A DNA stretch of 21,378 nucleotides from Bacilli bacterium (GTDB lineage: Bacteria > Bacillota_I > Bacilli_A > RF39 > UBA660), in the NCBI GenBank assembly GCA_024683115.1, contig JAIKYM010000049.1:1-21378 (forward strand). Direction: 5' to 3'. Of the stretch, positions 14,665 through 21,378 are shown piece after piece; the first letter of the stretch is position 1; each line of letters begins with the position of its first letter. The notes under the pieces were generated by a model, which saw nothing but the letters and a program-made list of their open reading frames with translations, was not told where the DNA came from and searched no databases. The position numbers and the translations under genes are program-made.

Positions 14665-14691
14665 AAATAACAATGAAAATACTAGCAAAAA

Positions 14692-14720
14692 TAAAAAAAA
14701 TATATATTAACTATATATTT
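14692..14720 (-). terminator. Possible A+T-only terminator of the alpha-CTD-like gene
   Basis: AAATATAT and ATATATTT (arms 14713-14720 and 14698-14705) flank the stop codon and are followed by eight U. The stem has no G-C pair, so it is weak. Confidence 0.45.
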
Positions 14721-14934
14721 TCTTGTTTAAGTCTAATCCTAATAATTGTAATTTGATAATTACTTGTTTAATCTCTGAGTCCTTCAATCCTAATCCCTTA
14801 AGAGATTTTCTAGTTTGTACCCATACCTCACCAACAGTGTTTATATTGTTATCTTTAAATAACTTTATAATACAACTATCTAAGTCTAATATATCTACAT
14901 TTGATTCTACATATTCATTTTTTCTTTTTGCCAT
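14707..14934 (-). CDS. Stand-alone RNA polymerase alpha-CTD-like / helix-hairpin-helix protein
   Basis: This 75-aa protein matches the C-terminal domain of RpoA in layout. It has ILDLDSCIIKLFKDNNINTV (as in [20 protein letters not shown] of bacterial alpha), then a turn, GLGLKDSEIKQVIIKL and LGLDL at the end. In RpoA this domain binds UP-element DNA and activators. Here it is free, with a short charged head (MAKRKNEY). The alpha-CTD arginine and asparagine that contact DNA are not clearly kept, so it may bind protein instead. An AAAGAGG site precedes the ATG. It has its own extended -10 promoter and is divergent from the coiled-coil gene. Another helix-hairpin-helix protein is the alternative. 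Confidence 0.75.
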   Translation of the reverse strand: MAKRKNEYVESNVDILDLDSCIIKLFKDNNINTVGEVWVQTRKSLKGLGLKDSEIKQVIIKLQLLGLDLNKKIYS

Positions 14935-14976
14935 ATTTATATAACCTCTTTCAATATAAACATCATATATAAATTG

Positions 14977-14985
14977 ATTATAACA
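14977..14985 (-). promoter_or_regulatory. Extended -10 promoter of the alpha-CTD-like gene
   Basis: TGTTATAAT on the minus strand faces away from the divergent promoter at 15025-15052, about 40 bases off. The 140-base region between the two genes holds these two promoters and nothing else I can see. Confidence 0.7.
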
Positions 14986-15024
14986 TATTTTTTACATAAT
15001 CGATAAAGAAAAATTTAAAATCAA

Positions 15025-15052
15025 TTTACATCCCTTTTAACTATGATATAAT
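15025..15052 (+). promoter_or_regulatory. Sigma-A promoter of the coiled-coil gene
   Basis: TTTACA (15025-15030), a 16-base spacer and TATAAT (15047-15052) preceded by TGA give both a -35 and an extended -10. Confidence 0.82.
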
Positions 15053-15074
15053 TTTATTATAAGGATGTGAACAT

Positions 15075-15395
15075 ATGGAATATAATGTTTTAGAAGAATC
15101 AAGAAATGCAGCACATAATTTATTACAAAACGCTTGGACTAATCATAGAGATCAATATATAGCAGTAAAAAATGCTGTAGATGAATTCAATGATCAAATA
15201 GATGTTCAAGAGCTAAAAATTAACGAAGCTAAAACTGAAGAAGAATTCAAAGAAGCTCAAGAAGAATTAACAAAGATAATTGATAAGATTCTTGAAATAA
15301 ATGATAGTTTCAACTCTTCAATGGTTCCTGTTGACGATGATAATCCAATCATGTTAACAGAAAAAGACATTAATAGTTTAGTAACTAATGAATAA
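15075..15395 (+). CDS. Small acidic coiled-coil protein
   Basis: I do not recognise this 106-aa protein. It is soluble and acidic. Residues about 30-80 have heptad-like spacing (VQELKINEAKTEEEFKEAQE) that predicts a coiled coil or helical hairpin. The last 25 residues (VPVDDDNPIMLTEKDINSL) look like a short disordered or docking tail. AAGGATGTG lies just before the ATG, and a strong promoter and terminator frame it. It is one of only two plus-strand genes. Abundance is plausible given the promoter, but function is unknown. Confidence 0.78.
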   Translation: MEYNVLEESRNAAHNLLQNAWTNHRDQYIAVKNAVDEFNDQIDVQELKINEAKTEEEFKEAQEELTKIIDKILEINDSFNSSMVPVDDDNPIMLTEKDINSLVTNE

Positions 15396-15396
15396 T

Positions 15397-15422
15397 AAAA
15401 GTAGGTTTAATAACCTACTTTT
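15397..15422. terminator. Bidirectional terminator between the coiled-coil and GtrA-like genes
   Basis: A perfect 11-bp hairpin AAAAGTAGGTT/AACCTACTTTT with loop TAAT ends in T-runs on both strands. It serves both convergent genes, and the GtrA-like stop lies inside it. Confidence 0.92.
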
Positions 15423-15885
15423 TAAATACAAATAATTTAGCTAAGAAATAGTTAGCTACAGTAACTACTATTTGACTTGCTATCTTACCAATAATATCAC
15501 TTTGAGATAATACTGTTACTATAATAAACATAGTAAACATATCCATTAGTAAACTAGCAATACGAGCACCAGTAAACTTAACTATTTCTGAAAATATATT
15601 TTTATTTTTACTTTTAAAAACAAATATTCTATTTGTTACATATGCAAATATCAAGGCTGCAAACCAAGATAAAAAATTAGCTATTTGTAATTGAATTGGA
15701 ACATTTATATCCAAGAATGTTCTAGTAACTAAGAAATATACAAATAAAGCAACTACAGTAGTTAATAGACCTACTATTACATAGTTCCAAAATTCTGTGT
15801 TCTTATAATATATTCCCCATCCCCAATTCCAAAACTTAACAAATGGATTTTTATCGTGCCCCTTTATTATTAACTTTCTTTCCAT
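15415..15885 (-). CDS. GtrA-like membrane protein
   Basis: This 156-aa protein has the GtrA family layout of four membrane helices (about residues 34-56, 65-89, 104-126 and 131-154). The conserved features are NYVIVGLLTT at helix 1, the basic loop NRIFVFKSKNK after helix 2 and NYFLAKLFVFKK at the end. GtrA proteins are thought to flip polyprenyl-phosphate-linked sugars for decoration of cell-wall polymers. A hydrophilic 30-residue head (IIKGHDKNPFVKFWNWGWG) precedes helix 1. It starts two bases after the stop of the PrsA-like gene, so the two form an operon, next to an LtaS gene. Teichoic acid glycosylation is a reasonable inference; no glycosyltransferase is in the window. Confidence 0.9.
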   Translation of the reverse strand: MERKLIIKGHDKNPFVKFWNWGWGIYYKNTEFWNYVIVGLLTTVVALFVYFLVTRTFLDINVPIQLQIANFLSWFAALIFAYVTNRIFVFKSKNKNIFSEIVKFTGARIASLLMDMFTMFIIVTVLSQSDIIGKIASQIVVTVANYFLAKLFVFKK

Positions 15886-15886
15886 A

Positions 15887-16816
15887 TTACTTATAATATT
15901 CCTTTACGTATTCTTCGTATTTTCCCTTTAATACTTCATCTTTGAAATCAATATTATTCTCTTTTTGTAAGTCTATCATAACCTTATAAACGATATAAGG
16001 ATCTTCTTGTTCCATTTTTTCTAGTTCAGCTGATAACATGTTGCTCTTAACTGTTGCGAAGTCTTGTGATTCTTCAACAGATTCTACATAGATAAAATAA
16101 TTACCAAATGTATCATTTGAAGAAATAGCTGATGTTTCATTTGCATTTAATAATTTAACTTTATTTACGATATCTTCCCCATATGTAGTTGTTACAAAAT
16201 CAATATCTAATTCATTGTAAGGTGTAGATGTATAAGTTCTTAATACATCGCTTAACTTCTTAGTCTTTAATGCCTTCTTAATCTTAGATAAATCATTTTT
16301 ACTACTTGAACTTGAGAATATTACAATATGTTTAGTTGGGAAGTAAGTCTCAATGTATTTTTGTTTAAGTTCTTCTTCATTAACTCTACTACCTAATGTG
16401 TCTTCAACATATTTATTAATATAATAATCTTCTGATATATATTGCATGAAATCCTCTTTAGATCTATATCCATATTGAGATAAAGCATCTTTTTCATTCA
16501 TACCATACATTTCATATGACTGTTTAAATGTTTCATAATTCTTTTCAGCAAACTTCTTAGCTTCTTCTTCTTGGTTAGGATACTTAGCTTTAATTAATTC
16601 TAGATTAATATGTCTAAGTAAGATATTTAATGAATCCTCTGACTTTAATTTACTATAGTATTGGTTAGCAGATACTCTAACACTTCCTGCATTAACAACC
16701 TCTTCTGATCCATCACTTAATTTAGATACTTTCTTAGGAAGTAATATAACAGTTAATACAAAACCAATAAATACTCCTAATAGTATTAATAAAAGATATT
16801 TAATTTTTTCCTTCAT
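15887..16816 (-). CDS. PrsA/SurA-like membrane-anchored foldase, degenerate parvulin domain
   Basis: This 309-aa protein has an N-terminal membrane anchor (residues 7-26) and a long extracytoplasmic part. It follows the PrsA/SurA plan: helical chaperone segments (about 50-165, with NEEELKQKYIETYFPTKHIV leading into the isomerase position), a shrunken central region (165-260) and a C-terminal helix. Catalytic parvulin features (the GGDLG and GxH-type motifs) are not evident, so it is probably a chaperone rather than an active prolyl isomerase. No lipobox cysteine is present, so it is anchored by a helix instead of as a lipoprotein. GAGGAG precedes the ATG. It heads an operon with the GtrA-like gene. 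The family call is by layout and not by a diagnostic motif. Confidence 0.65.
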   Translation of the reverse strand: MKEKIKYLLLILLGVFIGFVLTVILLPKKVSKLSDGSEEVVNAGSVRVSANQYYSKLKSEDSLNILLRHINLELIKAKYPNQEEEAKKFAEKNYETFKQSYEMYGMNEKDALSQYGYRSKEDFMQYISEDYYINKYVEDTLGSRVNEEELKQKYIETYFPTKHIVIFSSSSSKNDLSKIKKALKTKKLSDVLRTYTSTPYNELDIDFVTTTYGEDIVNKVKLLNANETSAISSNDTFGNYFIYVESVEESQDFATVKSNMLSAELEKMEQEDPYIVYKVMIDLQKENNIDFKDEVLKGKYEEYVKEYYK

Positions 16817-16849
16817 ATTATTTCTCCTCTACTTGTTTCTACAAAAATT

Positions 16850-16858
16850 ATTATAACA
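16850..16858 (-). promoter_or_regulatory. Extended -10 promoter of the foldase-gtrA operon
   Basis: TGTTATAAT on the minus strand lies about 35 bases before the ATG; no clear -35 is seen. Confidence 0.72.
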
Positions 16859-16860
16859 AA

Positions 16861-16892
16861 TAAAAATGAAAAAAGGGAGAAAAATCCCTTTT
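16861..16892 (-). terminator. Terminator of the LtaS-like gene
   Basis: An 8-bp hairpin AAAAGGGA/TCCCTTTT (arms 16885-16892 and 16871-16878, loop 16879-16884) overlaps the stop codon and is followed by a T-rich run. Confidence 0.87.
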
Positions 16893-19026
16893 AACCTTCT
16901 TCAACATCACTACCATCAAAGATTTCAACAGTAGCATCTTCAATTTTTATATCTGATTGATATGTTCCATCTATATAAGCTTGTTTATCAGAATCTAAAC
17001 ACATAGTTTGTTCAGATAATTTTTCTTTAATCTTAGTTAAGTTCTTTTCTAGATAACTAAAGTAATTAGTAGAAATAGCAAGTTCAGATATCTTATTCTT
17101 AGAATTAATTCTACTATTTATTTTAGATATATCTTCATCAGTTAATCCTTCTTTATAAGTCTTAACCTTATTAGTTGAAGCATTGAAATATACATATTCA
17201 TTCTTCCACGAACCATCTGCAAATACTACCATAGATTCAAAATCTTCAGAGTTCATATCTGTTCCCATGTATAATCTAGGATCATACTCTACTCCCATCA
17301 TGTTAAATACTGTTGGTAGAATATTAACATAGTATGTATAATCTTCAATTACTCTTGGTTCTAGTGTAGGATTATAAATAACTAGAGGTACTTGTTCAGC
17401 ATTCATATCAGTTGATGTATTGTAAGATAAAGCTTTATTTAAATGATCTTTAGATATTCCATATGGATAATGATCACCATATAAAACTATTACTGTATCT
17501 TCTAGGATTCCTCTTTCTTCTAACCCTTCAAGTAATATACCTAAACCATCATCAAGAATTTTAACCTTAGACATAAATCTTCTTACATCATATGGTAAAT
17601 TAGTTTTATTAGTCATAGACCAATACTTATTACCTTGAATAGAATCTACTGAATATGGTTGATGAGATGATACAGTAGTTAACCATGTCATAAATGGTTG
17701 ATCACTATTTTCAGTCTTCTTATCTATTATCTTAAGAATAGCTTCCATGAAGTCATCGTCACCAGACCAGTTAATATATTCATTAGAATATGGAATACCT
17801 AACTTTTGAACACCATAGTATTCTTGAGATCCCATATTAGTATGAATTGATTTACGTGGATAATAAGCCTCAGTGTAATTATGAGATGAGAATGTAGTAT
17901 AACCTGCATTATTAAATACACCAAATACAGATTCTGGATATGAATTATTTCTATACTTCTTAGCAGTACATAATGAATGTATTGAGTATAAAGATGTCAT
18001 ACCAGAGAACTCATTATTTAAAGTTGCACAGGCATTTCTAGGTGAATAATTATTAGTATAATTCCATCCTTCTGTAGCCATCTTATTAAAGTTAGGATAA
18101 TACTCAGGATATTCTAAGATAATATCATTAACAGATTCCATTAAAATGAATATAACATTTTTCCCTTCAAACATACCTGAATACTCATTCTTATCAGTAA
18201 TAGGTTGATTAATAAAATAATTATTTAACTTATTATATTTTTCATTTGTAGTATTCTTAATTAATTCTTGCCATGCAATATCACTTATATAACGAGTATT
18301 TTCATTTACCTCTTTATCTTCTACTTCATCATTAACAAATTCTACATCTTCATCTATTTCAACAGCATTACCAAATAGATATGTTCTAAAATCTAGAATA
18401 CCAAATACAGATGTACCAAATGCACCAATTGATTGAGATTGGTTAGATACATGCATAAATAATTCTTTATTACTTGTAGTTGAATATTTATTTTCAAAAT
18501 ATTTATTACTAATTGATAGATAATAAACATTACAACATAAAGATATTATTAATAAAGAGAATAATAAATTATCTTTAAATTGTAGTTTTCTTGTTTCATT
18601 AAATCTCTTAGAGAATATTATTAAATATAATAAGAATAAGAATATAGGTACAAAGCATAAATAATATTCACCTTTAAAACTTGCAAAGAAATCTTTTACA
18701 TAATCTTTAACTGCTGCTCCTTGAGATGCATTTTGTAAAGATATATATACTCCTAGGAAGTTATTGAATCCTAATTGAGCCCAAGAATAAATTGATGTAA
18801 CCAAACATATAATAAAAGTTACTACTTTACCTACTTTATATTTAAATAAAGACACAAAAAAAGCAAAGATTGAACTTAATATTAAATTACCAAACATTAT
18901 TCTTATAACATTTAATTCAAACAATGGTAATTCAGAAATAGCTCTGAATATCATCTCTACTGAAAACAAAATTGAAAATATAGTAATAAAGTTAACTACA
19001 TACCTATTAATACGTTTATTTTTCAT
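16891..19026 (-). CDS. LtaS-family lipoteichoic acid synthase (membrane sulfatase-fold)
   Basis: LtaS enzymes move glycerol-phosphate from phosphatidylglycerol onto a growing lipoteichoic acid chain outside the membrane. This 711-aa protein has five membrane helices (about residues 11-30, 44-62, 67-87, 121-139 and 152-171), then an extracellular alkaline-phosphatase-fold domain. Metal-site features are IFILMESVND (Glu297), the nucleophile Thr335 in NACATLNNEF, His455 in SSHQPYS, and Asp518-His519 in YGDHYPYG. A cysteine sits two residues before the nucleophile. The linker (about 175-285) is long and acidic. It is monocistronic with a weak AAGTGATAAG site. The foldase-gtrA operon follows. A related phosphoglycerol or phosphoethanolamine transferase is possible, but the topology and length fit LtaS. 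Confidence 0.9.
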   Translation of the reverse strand: MKNKRINRYVVNFITIFSILFSVEMIFRAISELPLFELNVIRIMFGNLILSSIFAFFVSLFKYKVGKVVTFIICLVTSIYSWAQLGFNNFLGVYISLQNASQGAAVKDYVKDFFASFKGEYYLCFVPIFLFLLYLIIFSKRFNETRKLQFKDNLLFSLLIISLCCNVYYLSISNKYFENKYSTTSNKELFMHVSNQSQSIGAFGTSVFGILDFRTYLFGNAVEIDEDVEFVNDEVEDKEVNENTRYISDIAWQELIKNTTNEKYNKLNNYFINQPITDKNEYSGMFEGKNVIFILMESVNDIILEYPEYYPNFNKMATEGWNYTNNYSPRNACATLNNEFSGMTSLYSIHSLCTAKKYRNNSYPESVFGVFNNAGYTTFSSHNYTEAYYPRKSIHTNMGSQEYYGVQKLGIPYSNEYINWSGDDDFMEAILKIIDKKTENSDQPFMTWLTTVSSHQPYSVDSIQGNKYWSMTNKTNLPYDVRRFMSKVKILDDGLGILLEGLEERGILEDTVIVLYGDHYPYGISKDHLNKALSYNTSTDMNAEQVPLVIYNPTLEPRVIEDYTYYVNILPTVFNMMGVEYDPRLYMGTDMNSEDFESMVVFADGSWKNEYVYFNASTNKVKTYKEGLTDEDISKINSRINSKNKISELAISTNYFSYLEKNLTKIKEKLSEQTMCLDSDKQAYIDGTYQSDIKIEDATVEIFDGSDVEEG

Positions 19027-19049
19027 CTTATCACTTCTTACAAATCGTA

Positions 19050-19078
19050 ATTATAACATAAAAAAAATATCTAGTAAA
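19050..19078 (-). promoter_or_regulatory. Promoter of the LtaS-like gene
   Basis: TTTACT (19073-19078), a 17-base spacer and TATAAT (19050-19055) preceded by TGT form a good promoter on the minus strand. It adjoins the divergent promoter at 19092-19100. Confidence 0.8.
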
Positions 19079-19091
19079 TAATAAGCATAAA

Positions 19092-19100
19092 TGGTACAAT
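19092..19100 (+). promoter_or_regulatory. Extended -10 promoter of the HerA-like gene
   Basis: TGGTACAAT lies about 27 bases before the ATG. Its -35 position would overlap the -35 box of the divergent LtaS promoter. Confidence 0.65.
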
Positions 19101-19126
19101 ATATATTAGAATAAAGGGTGATTGAA

Positions 19127-20896
19127 ATGTTTGGACAAATATTAGGATTTGATAGTTCAAAAATATATGTAGCTAACTCACAAGGAATAGCTGATACAAA
19201 TTACATAGGATACCATGTAGTATTCCCAGAAGAAGAACATAAAATAGTTGGAGAAATAGTTGGTATCGATTCAAGACAAATAGTTATACAACTTATTGGC
19301 GAAATTATAAATGGTAAGTTTGCAAATGGTGTTTTAAAGAAACCTTCTATGAAGACTACTGCAAGAATTATCTTTAAATCAGAACTAGAATCTATCTTAG
19401 GTTCTCAAGATTACATGAATAAAGAAAACTTACTAATTGGTACTTCACCTATTTATAAAGATTACTTAGTAACTTCTTCATTAAATGAATTCTTTGCTAA
19501 CCACTTTGCTATTATCGGTAATACTGGTTCAGGTAAATCCTGCGGTCTAGCAAGATTATTCCAAAATGTATTCTTTGCATCTACAAAGGATGTACCTAAG
19601 AATGCACACATGGTATTATTCGATGTATATGGTGAATACTATGATACATTTAATGAAATGGAAAAATTCCCTGGATTACATTTTAAAAAGTTTACTACTC
19701 AAAAAGTATTCGGTAACTCAGAATTAGTTACTATTCCTGCTTGGTTATTAAGTGTAGATGATTTAGCTATCTTACTTGGTGCTGACTCAGCATCTCAAGT
19801 ACCTGTACTTGCTCAAGCATTAGAATTAGTAAAAGTATTTAAATCAAACGATCCTAAAGTAAATCAATATAAAGATAATATTATAGCTAAGACATGTCTA
19901 GATATATTATCATCAGGTAAGTCTCCTAACCAATTAAGAGATCAAGTAATATCTGTATTAACTACATATAATACTCCTACTCTTAGTTTAAATTCATTAA
20001 TTAGGCAACCTGGTTATGATAGAACACTTAGACAATGTTTAAATATCGATGATCAAGGTAAGATTAATGCTTTAAATTATGTAATAGATTTCTTACAACA
20101 AAGAACTAAAGTTGATATGGATGCTATTCAATTAGAAGAAAACTTAACATATAACTTATCTGATATTTACTATGCATTAGAGTTCTCATTAATTAACGAA
20201 GGTGCATTCACATCAGAAGCTGTATATGATAAAAATAATGTATTAAAATCAAGATTATTAAATTTAATTAATTCATCTGATGCACAATACTTTGATTATC
20301 CAACATATATAACTAAAGCAGATTACATACATCAATTCTTCTCAACAGTTGATACAAATGAACCTGCTCAATTAATAGATGTTAACTTATCATATCTAAG
20401 TGATAGATTTGCTAAATGTATTACTAAGATATATTCAAAACTATTCTTCGAATTTACTACTGAACTAGAATCACGTGGTTCATTCCCAATCCATATAATA
20501 CTAGAAGAAGCGCATAGATATGTTCAAAACGATAAAGATGGCGAAGTATTAGGTTATAACATATTCGACCGTATCACTAAGGAAGGTCGTAAGTATGGAA
20601 CTATCTTAGGATTCATTACTCAAAGACCAAATGAGTTATCTAAGACTGCTCTATCTCAATGTTCTAACTTTATAGTATTTAGATTATTCTATCCAGATGA
20701 TTTAAATATTGTTAAAGGTATTTCATCAAATGTTACTGATGAGACAATTGAAAAGATTAAGACATTGCATCCAGGTATGGGATTAGTATTTGGTACAGCA
20801 TTTAAAGTACCACTTCTAGTTAACTTCCCACTACCAAATCCAATGCCAGTTTCAACTAATATTAGGGTTGATACAGCTTGGTATCAAGAACAATAA
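19127..20896 (+). CDS. HerA-like hexameric ATPase/translocase
   Basis: HerA proteins are FtsK-related hexameric DNA translocases. This 589-aa protein starts with a small beta-barrel region (about 1-100, HAS-barrel position). It then has Walker A GNTGSGKS (131-138), a long helical insertion, Walker B IILEEAH (457-463) followed by a conserved RYV, the arginine-finger region KEGRKYG and the sensor segment TQRPNEL. The ATG at 19127 is chosen because AAAGGGTG precedes it; the GTG at 19118 lies inside that site. HerA usually works with the NurA nuclease in archaea, or with SIR2, DUF4297 or other effectors in bacterial defence pairs. None of these is visible here: the gene is alone between its promoter and terminator. 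Confidence 0.92.
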   Translation: MFGQILGFDSSKIYVANSQGIADTNYIGYHVVFPEEEHKIVGEIVGIDSRQIVIQLIGEIINGKFANGVLKKPSMKTTARIIFKSELESILGSQDYMNKENLLIGTSPIYKDYLVTSSLNEFFANHFAIIGNTGSGKSCGLARLFQNVFFASTKDVPKNAHMVLFDVYGEYYDTFNEMEKFPGLHFKKFTTQKVFGNSELVTIPAWLLSVDDLAILLGADSASQVPVLAQALELVKVFKSNDPKVNQYKDNIIAKTCLDILSSGKSPNQLRDQVISVLTTYNTPTLSLNSLIRQPGYDRTLRQCLNIDDQGKINALNYVIDFLQQRTKVDMDAIQLEENLTYNLSDIYYALEFSLINEGAFTSEAVYDKNNVLKSRLLNLINSSDAQYFDYPTYITKADYIHQFFSTVDTNEPAQLIDVNLSYLSDRFAKCITKIYSKLFFEFTTELESRGSFPIHIILEEAHRYVQNDKDGEVLGYNIFDRITKEGRKYGTILGFITQRPNELSKTALSQCSNFIVFRLFYPDDLNIVKGISSNVTDETIEKIKTLHPGMGLVFGTAFKVPLLVNFPLPNPMPVSTNIRVDTAWYQEQ

Positions 20897-20920
20897 AAGA
20901 TATTCAAACGAATATCTTTT
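20895..20920. terminator. Bidirectional terminator between the HerA-like and MmcQ/YjbR genes
   Basis: A perfect 11-bp hairpin AAAAGATATTC/GAATATCTTTT with loop AAAC ends in T-runs on both strands and sits between two convergent stop codons. Confidence 0.93.
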
Positions 20921-21378
20921 TTATTTTGTTAATTCATAACTCATATCAATTAAAGAATAGATTATCTCATTAGCTAAATTTCCATCTAGTATTATAGATA
21001 TCCAATTCTTCTTACTCATATGATAGGCAGGAAATATATTTTTATTATCTATAATATCTTTAGGATAACTAGATTTTAAATTAAGAACTTCTACTTCTTT
21101 TGAAGATTCACTTTTAAACTTACTTTCACTTACAACCATGAGTAATGCATACCACTTCTTATTACTCTTATGTCTTATAACTATATTTTCATCTTCCCAA
21201 GGATGATCTCCTACATCTTTATAAGTATTCTTAATATAATTAATAATAACTTGGGTTTGTTTAGAAATAAACTCTTCCTTTTTACTACACTTCTCTATAA
21301 TATCATCTATTACTTCATTAGCTTTATCTAACACCTTGGCAGCATATGAACCAAGTGTTGTATTTAAATCAATAATTA
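20921..21378 (-). CDS. MmcQ/YjbR-family protein with N-terminal extension (runs off right edge)
   Basis: The C-terminal about 115 residues fit the MmcQ/YjbR (CyaY-like fold) family: HPWEDENIVIRHKSNKKWYA, then VEVLNLKSSYPKDI, AYHMSKKNWISIILDG and a final helix. These proteins are common in Bacillota and sometimes called DNA-binding, but their function is not settled. The frame stays open from the stop at 20921 to the edge of the window. The only internal candidate start, GTG at 21334, has no ribosome binding site, so the true start is probably outside. The upstream residues (IIDLNTTLGSYAAK and on) are then part of an extra N-terminal region absent from typical family members of about 120 aa. 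Confidence 0.82.
   Translation of the reverse strand, partial: IIDLNTTLGSYAAKVLDKANEVIDDIIEKCSKKEEFISKQTQVIINYIKNTYKDVGDHPWEDENIVIRHKSNKKWYALLMVVSESKFKSESSKEVEVLNLKSSYPKDIIDNKNIFPAYHMSKKNWISIILDGNLANEIIYSLIDMSYELTK

Noticed and set aside
14723..14944. Plus-strand open frame opposite the alpha-CTD-like gene
   Set aside because: The minus-strand gene has a promoter, ribosome binding site and family resemblance; the plus frame has none.
19127..20896. Phage-defence island around the HerA-like gene
   Set aside because: No nuclease, SIR2, toxin or other defence gene is adjacent, and base composition and signals match the surrounding genes.
1..21378. Mycoplasma-type code with UGA as tryptophan
   Set aside because: Tryptophans are encoded by TGG and conserved proteins run full length without internal TGA. 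One gene (11166-11729) ends in TGA, although TAA follows two codons later.
1..21378. CRISPR array, insertion sequence, tRNA or phage attachment site
   Set aside because: No evenly spaced direct repeats, transposase genes, terminal inverted repeats or tRNA-like segments were seen; intergenic spaces are mostly under 150 bases and explained by promoters and terminators.

Overview
The window is a compact, very A+T-rich stretch of a low-GC Gram-positive chromosome. It most resembles an uncultured gut member of the Bacillota (class Bacilli, for example an RF39-like lineage); that placement is inference. Supporting it are an LtaS-family lipoteichoic acid synthase, a PrsA-like foldase, a GtrA-like flippase, a clostridial-type rrf2-sufC-sufB order, strong AGGAGG-type ribosome binding sites and sigma-A promoters. 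Tryptophan is encoded by TGG and long genes have no internal TGA, so the code is the standard bacterial one and not the Mycoplasma UGA=Trp code. Nearly all genes lie on the minus strand; only a small coiled-coil protein and a HerA-like ATPase lie on the plus strand. No gap between genes exceeds about 150 bases. I see no tRNA, rRNA, CRISPR array, insertion sequence or phage integration signature.

Region by region: (1) 1-2823 is an iron-sulfur cluster assembly operon: an IscR/Rrf2 regulator, SufC, SufB and a SufD-like start that runs off the left edge. Its promoter spacer carries a perfect inverted repeat, the probable autoregulatory operator. (2) 2839-4398 is a TPR protein. (3) 4387-7196 holds three separately controlled genes: an unrecognised 189-aa protein, a thymidylate synthase with a large duplicated insertion, and a shorter thymidylate-synthase-like protein lacking the catalytic cysteine and the dUMP-binding RxxD motif. 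Hairpins with U-tracts lie between promoter and start codon for two of them. (4) 7177-9820 is a two-gene operon of an AMP-forming acyl ligase and a lone E2-type acyltransferase domain whose catalytic histidine is glutamate. (5) 9860-10508 is a small membrane protein. (6) 10544-12296 is an operon of a DEDDh exonuclease and two PlsC acyltransferases. (7) 12324-14664 is a 756-aa acidic, partly disordered protein ending in a basic amphipathic tail. (8) 14692-15422 holds a stand-alone RNA polymerase alpha-CTD-like protein, divergent from a small coiled-coil protein. (9) 15415-19078 holds cell-envelope genes: GtrA-like, PrsA-like and LtaS-like. (10) 19092-20920 is a HerA-like ATPase without a NurA partner. 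(11) 20921 to the right edge is a MmcQ/YjbR-domain protein that continues past the window.

The envelope genes (LtaS, PrsA-like, GtrA-like, two PlsC, possibly the ligase/acyltransferase pair) could serve glycerophospholipid supply and lipoteichoic acid building and decoration. The most unusual signal is the thymidylate synthase locus: an enlarged, apparently active ThyA next to an intact, strongly promoted pseudo-enzyme copy, with leader hairpins that look like transcription attenuators.
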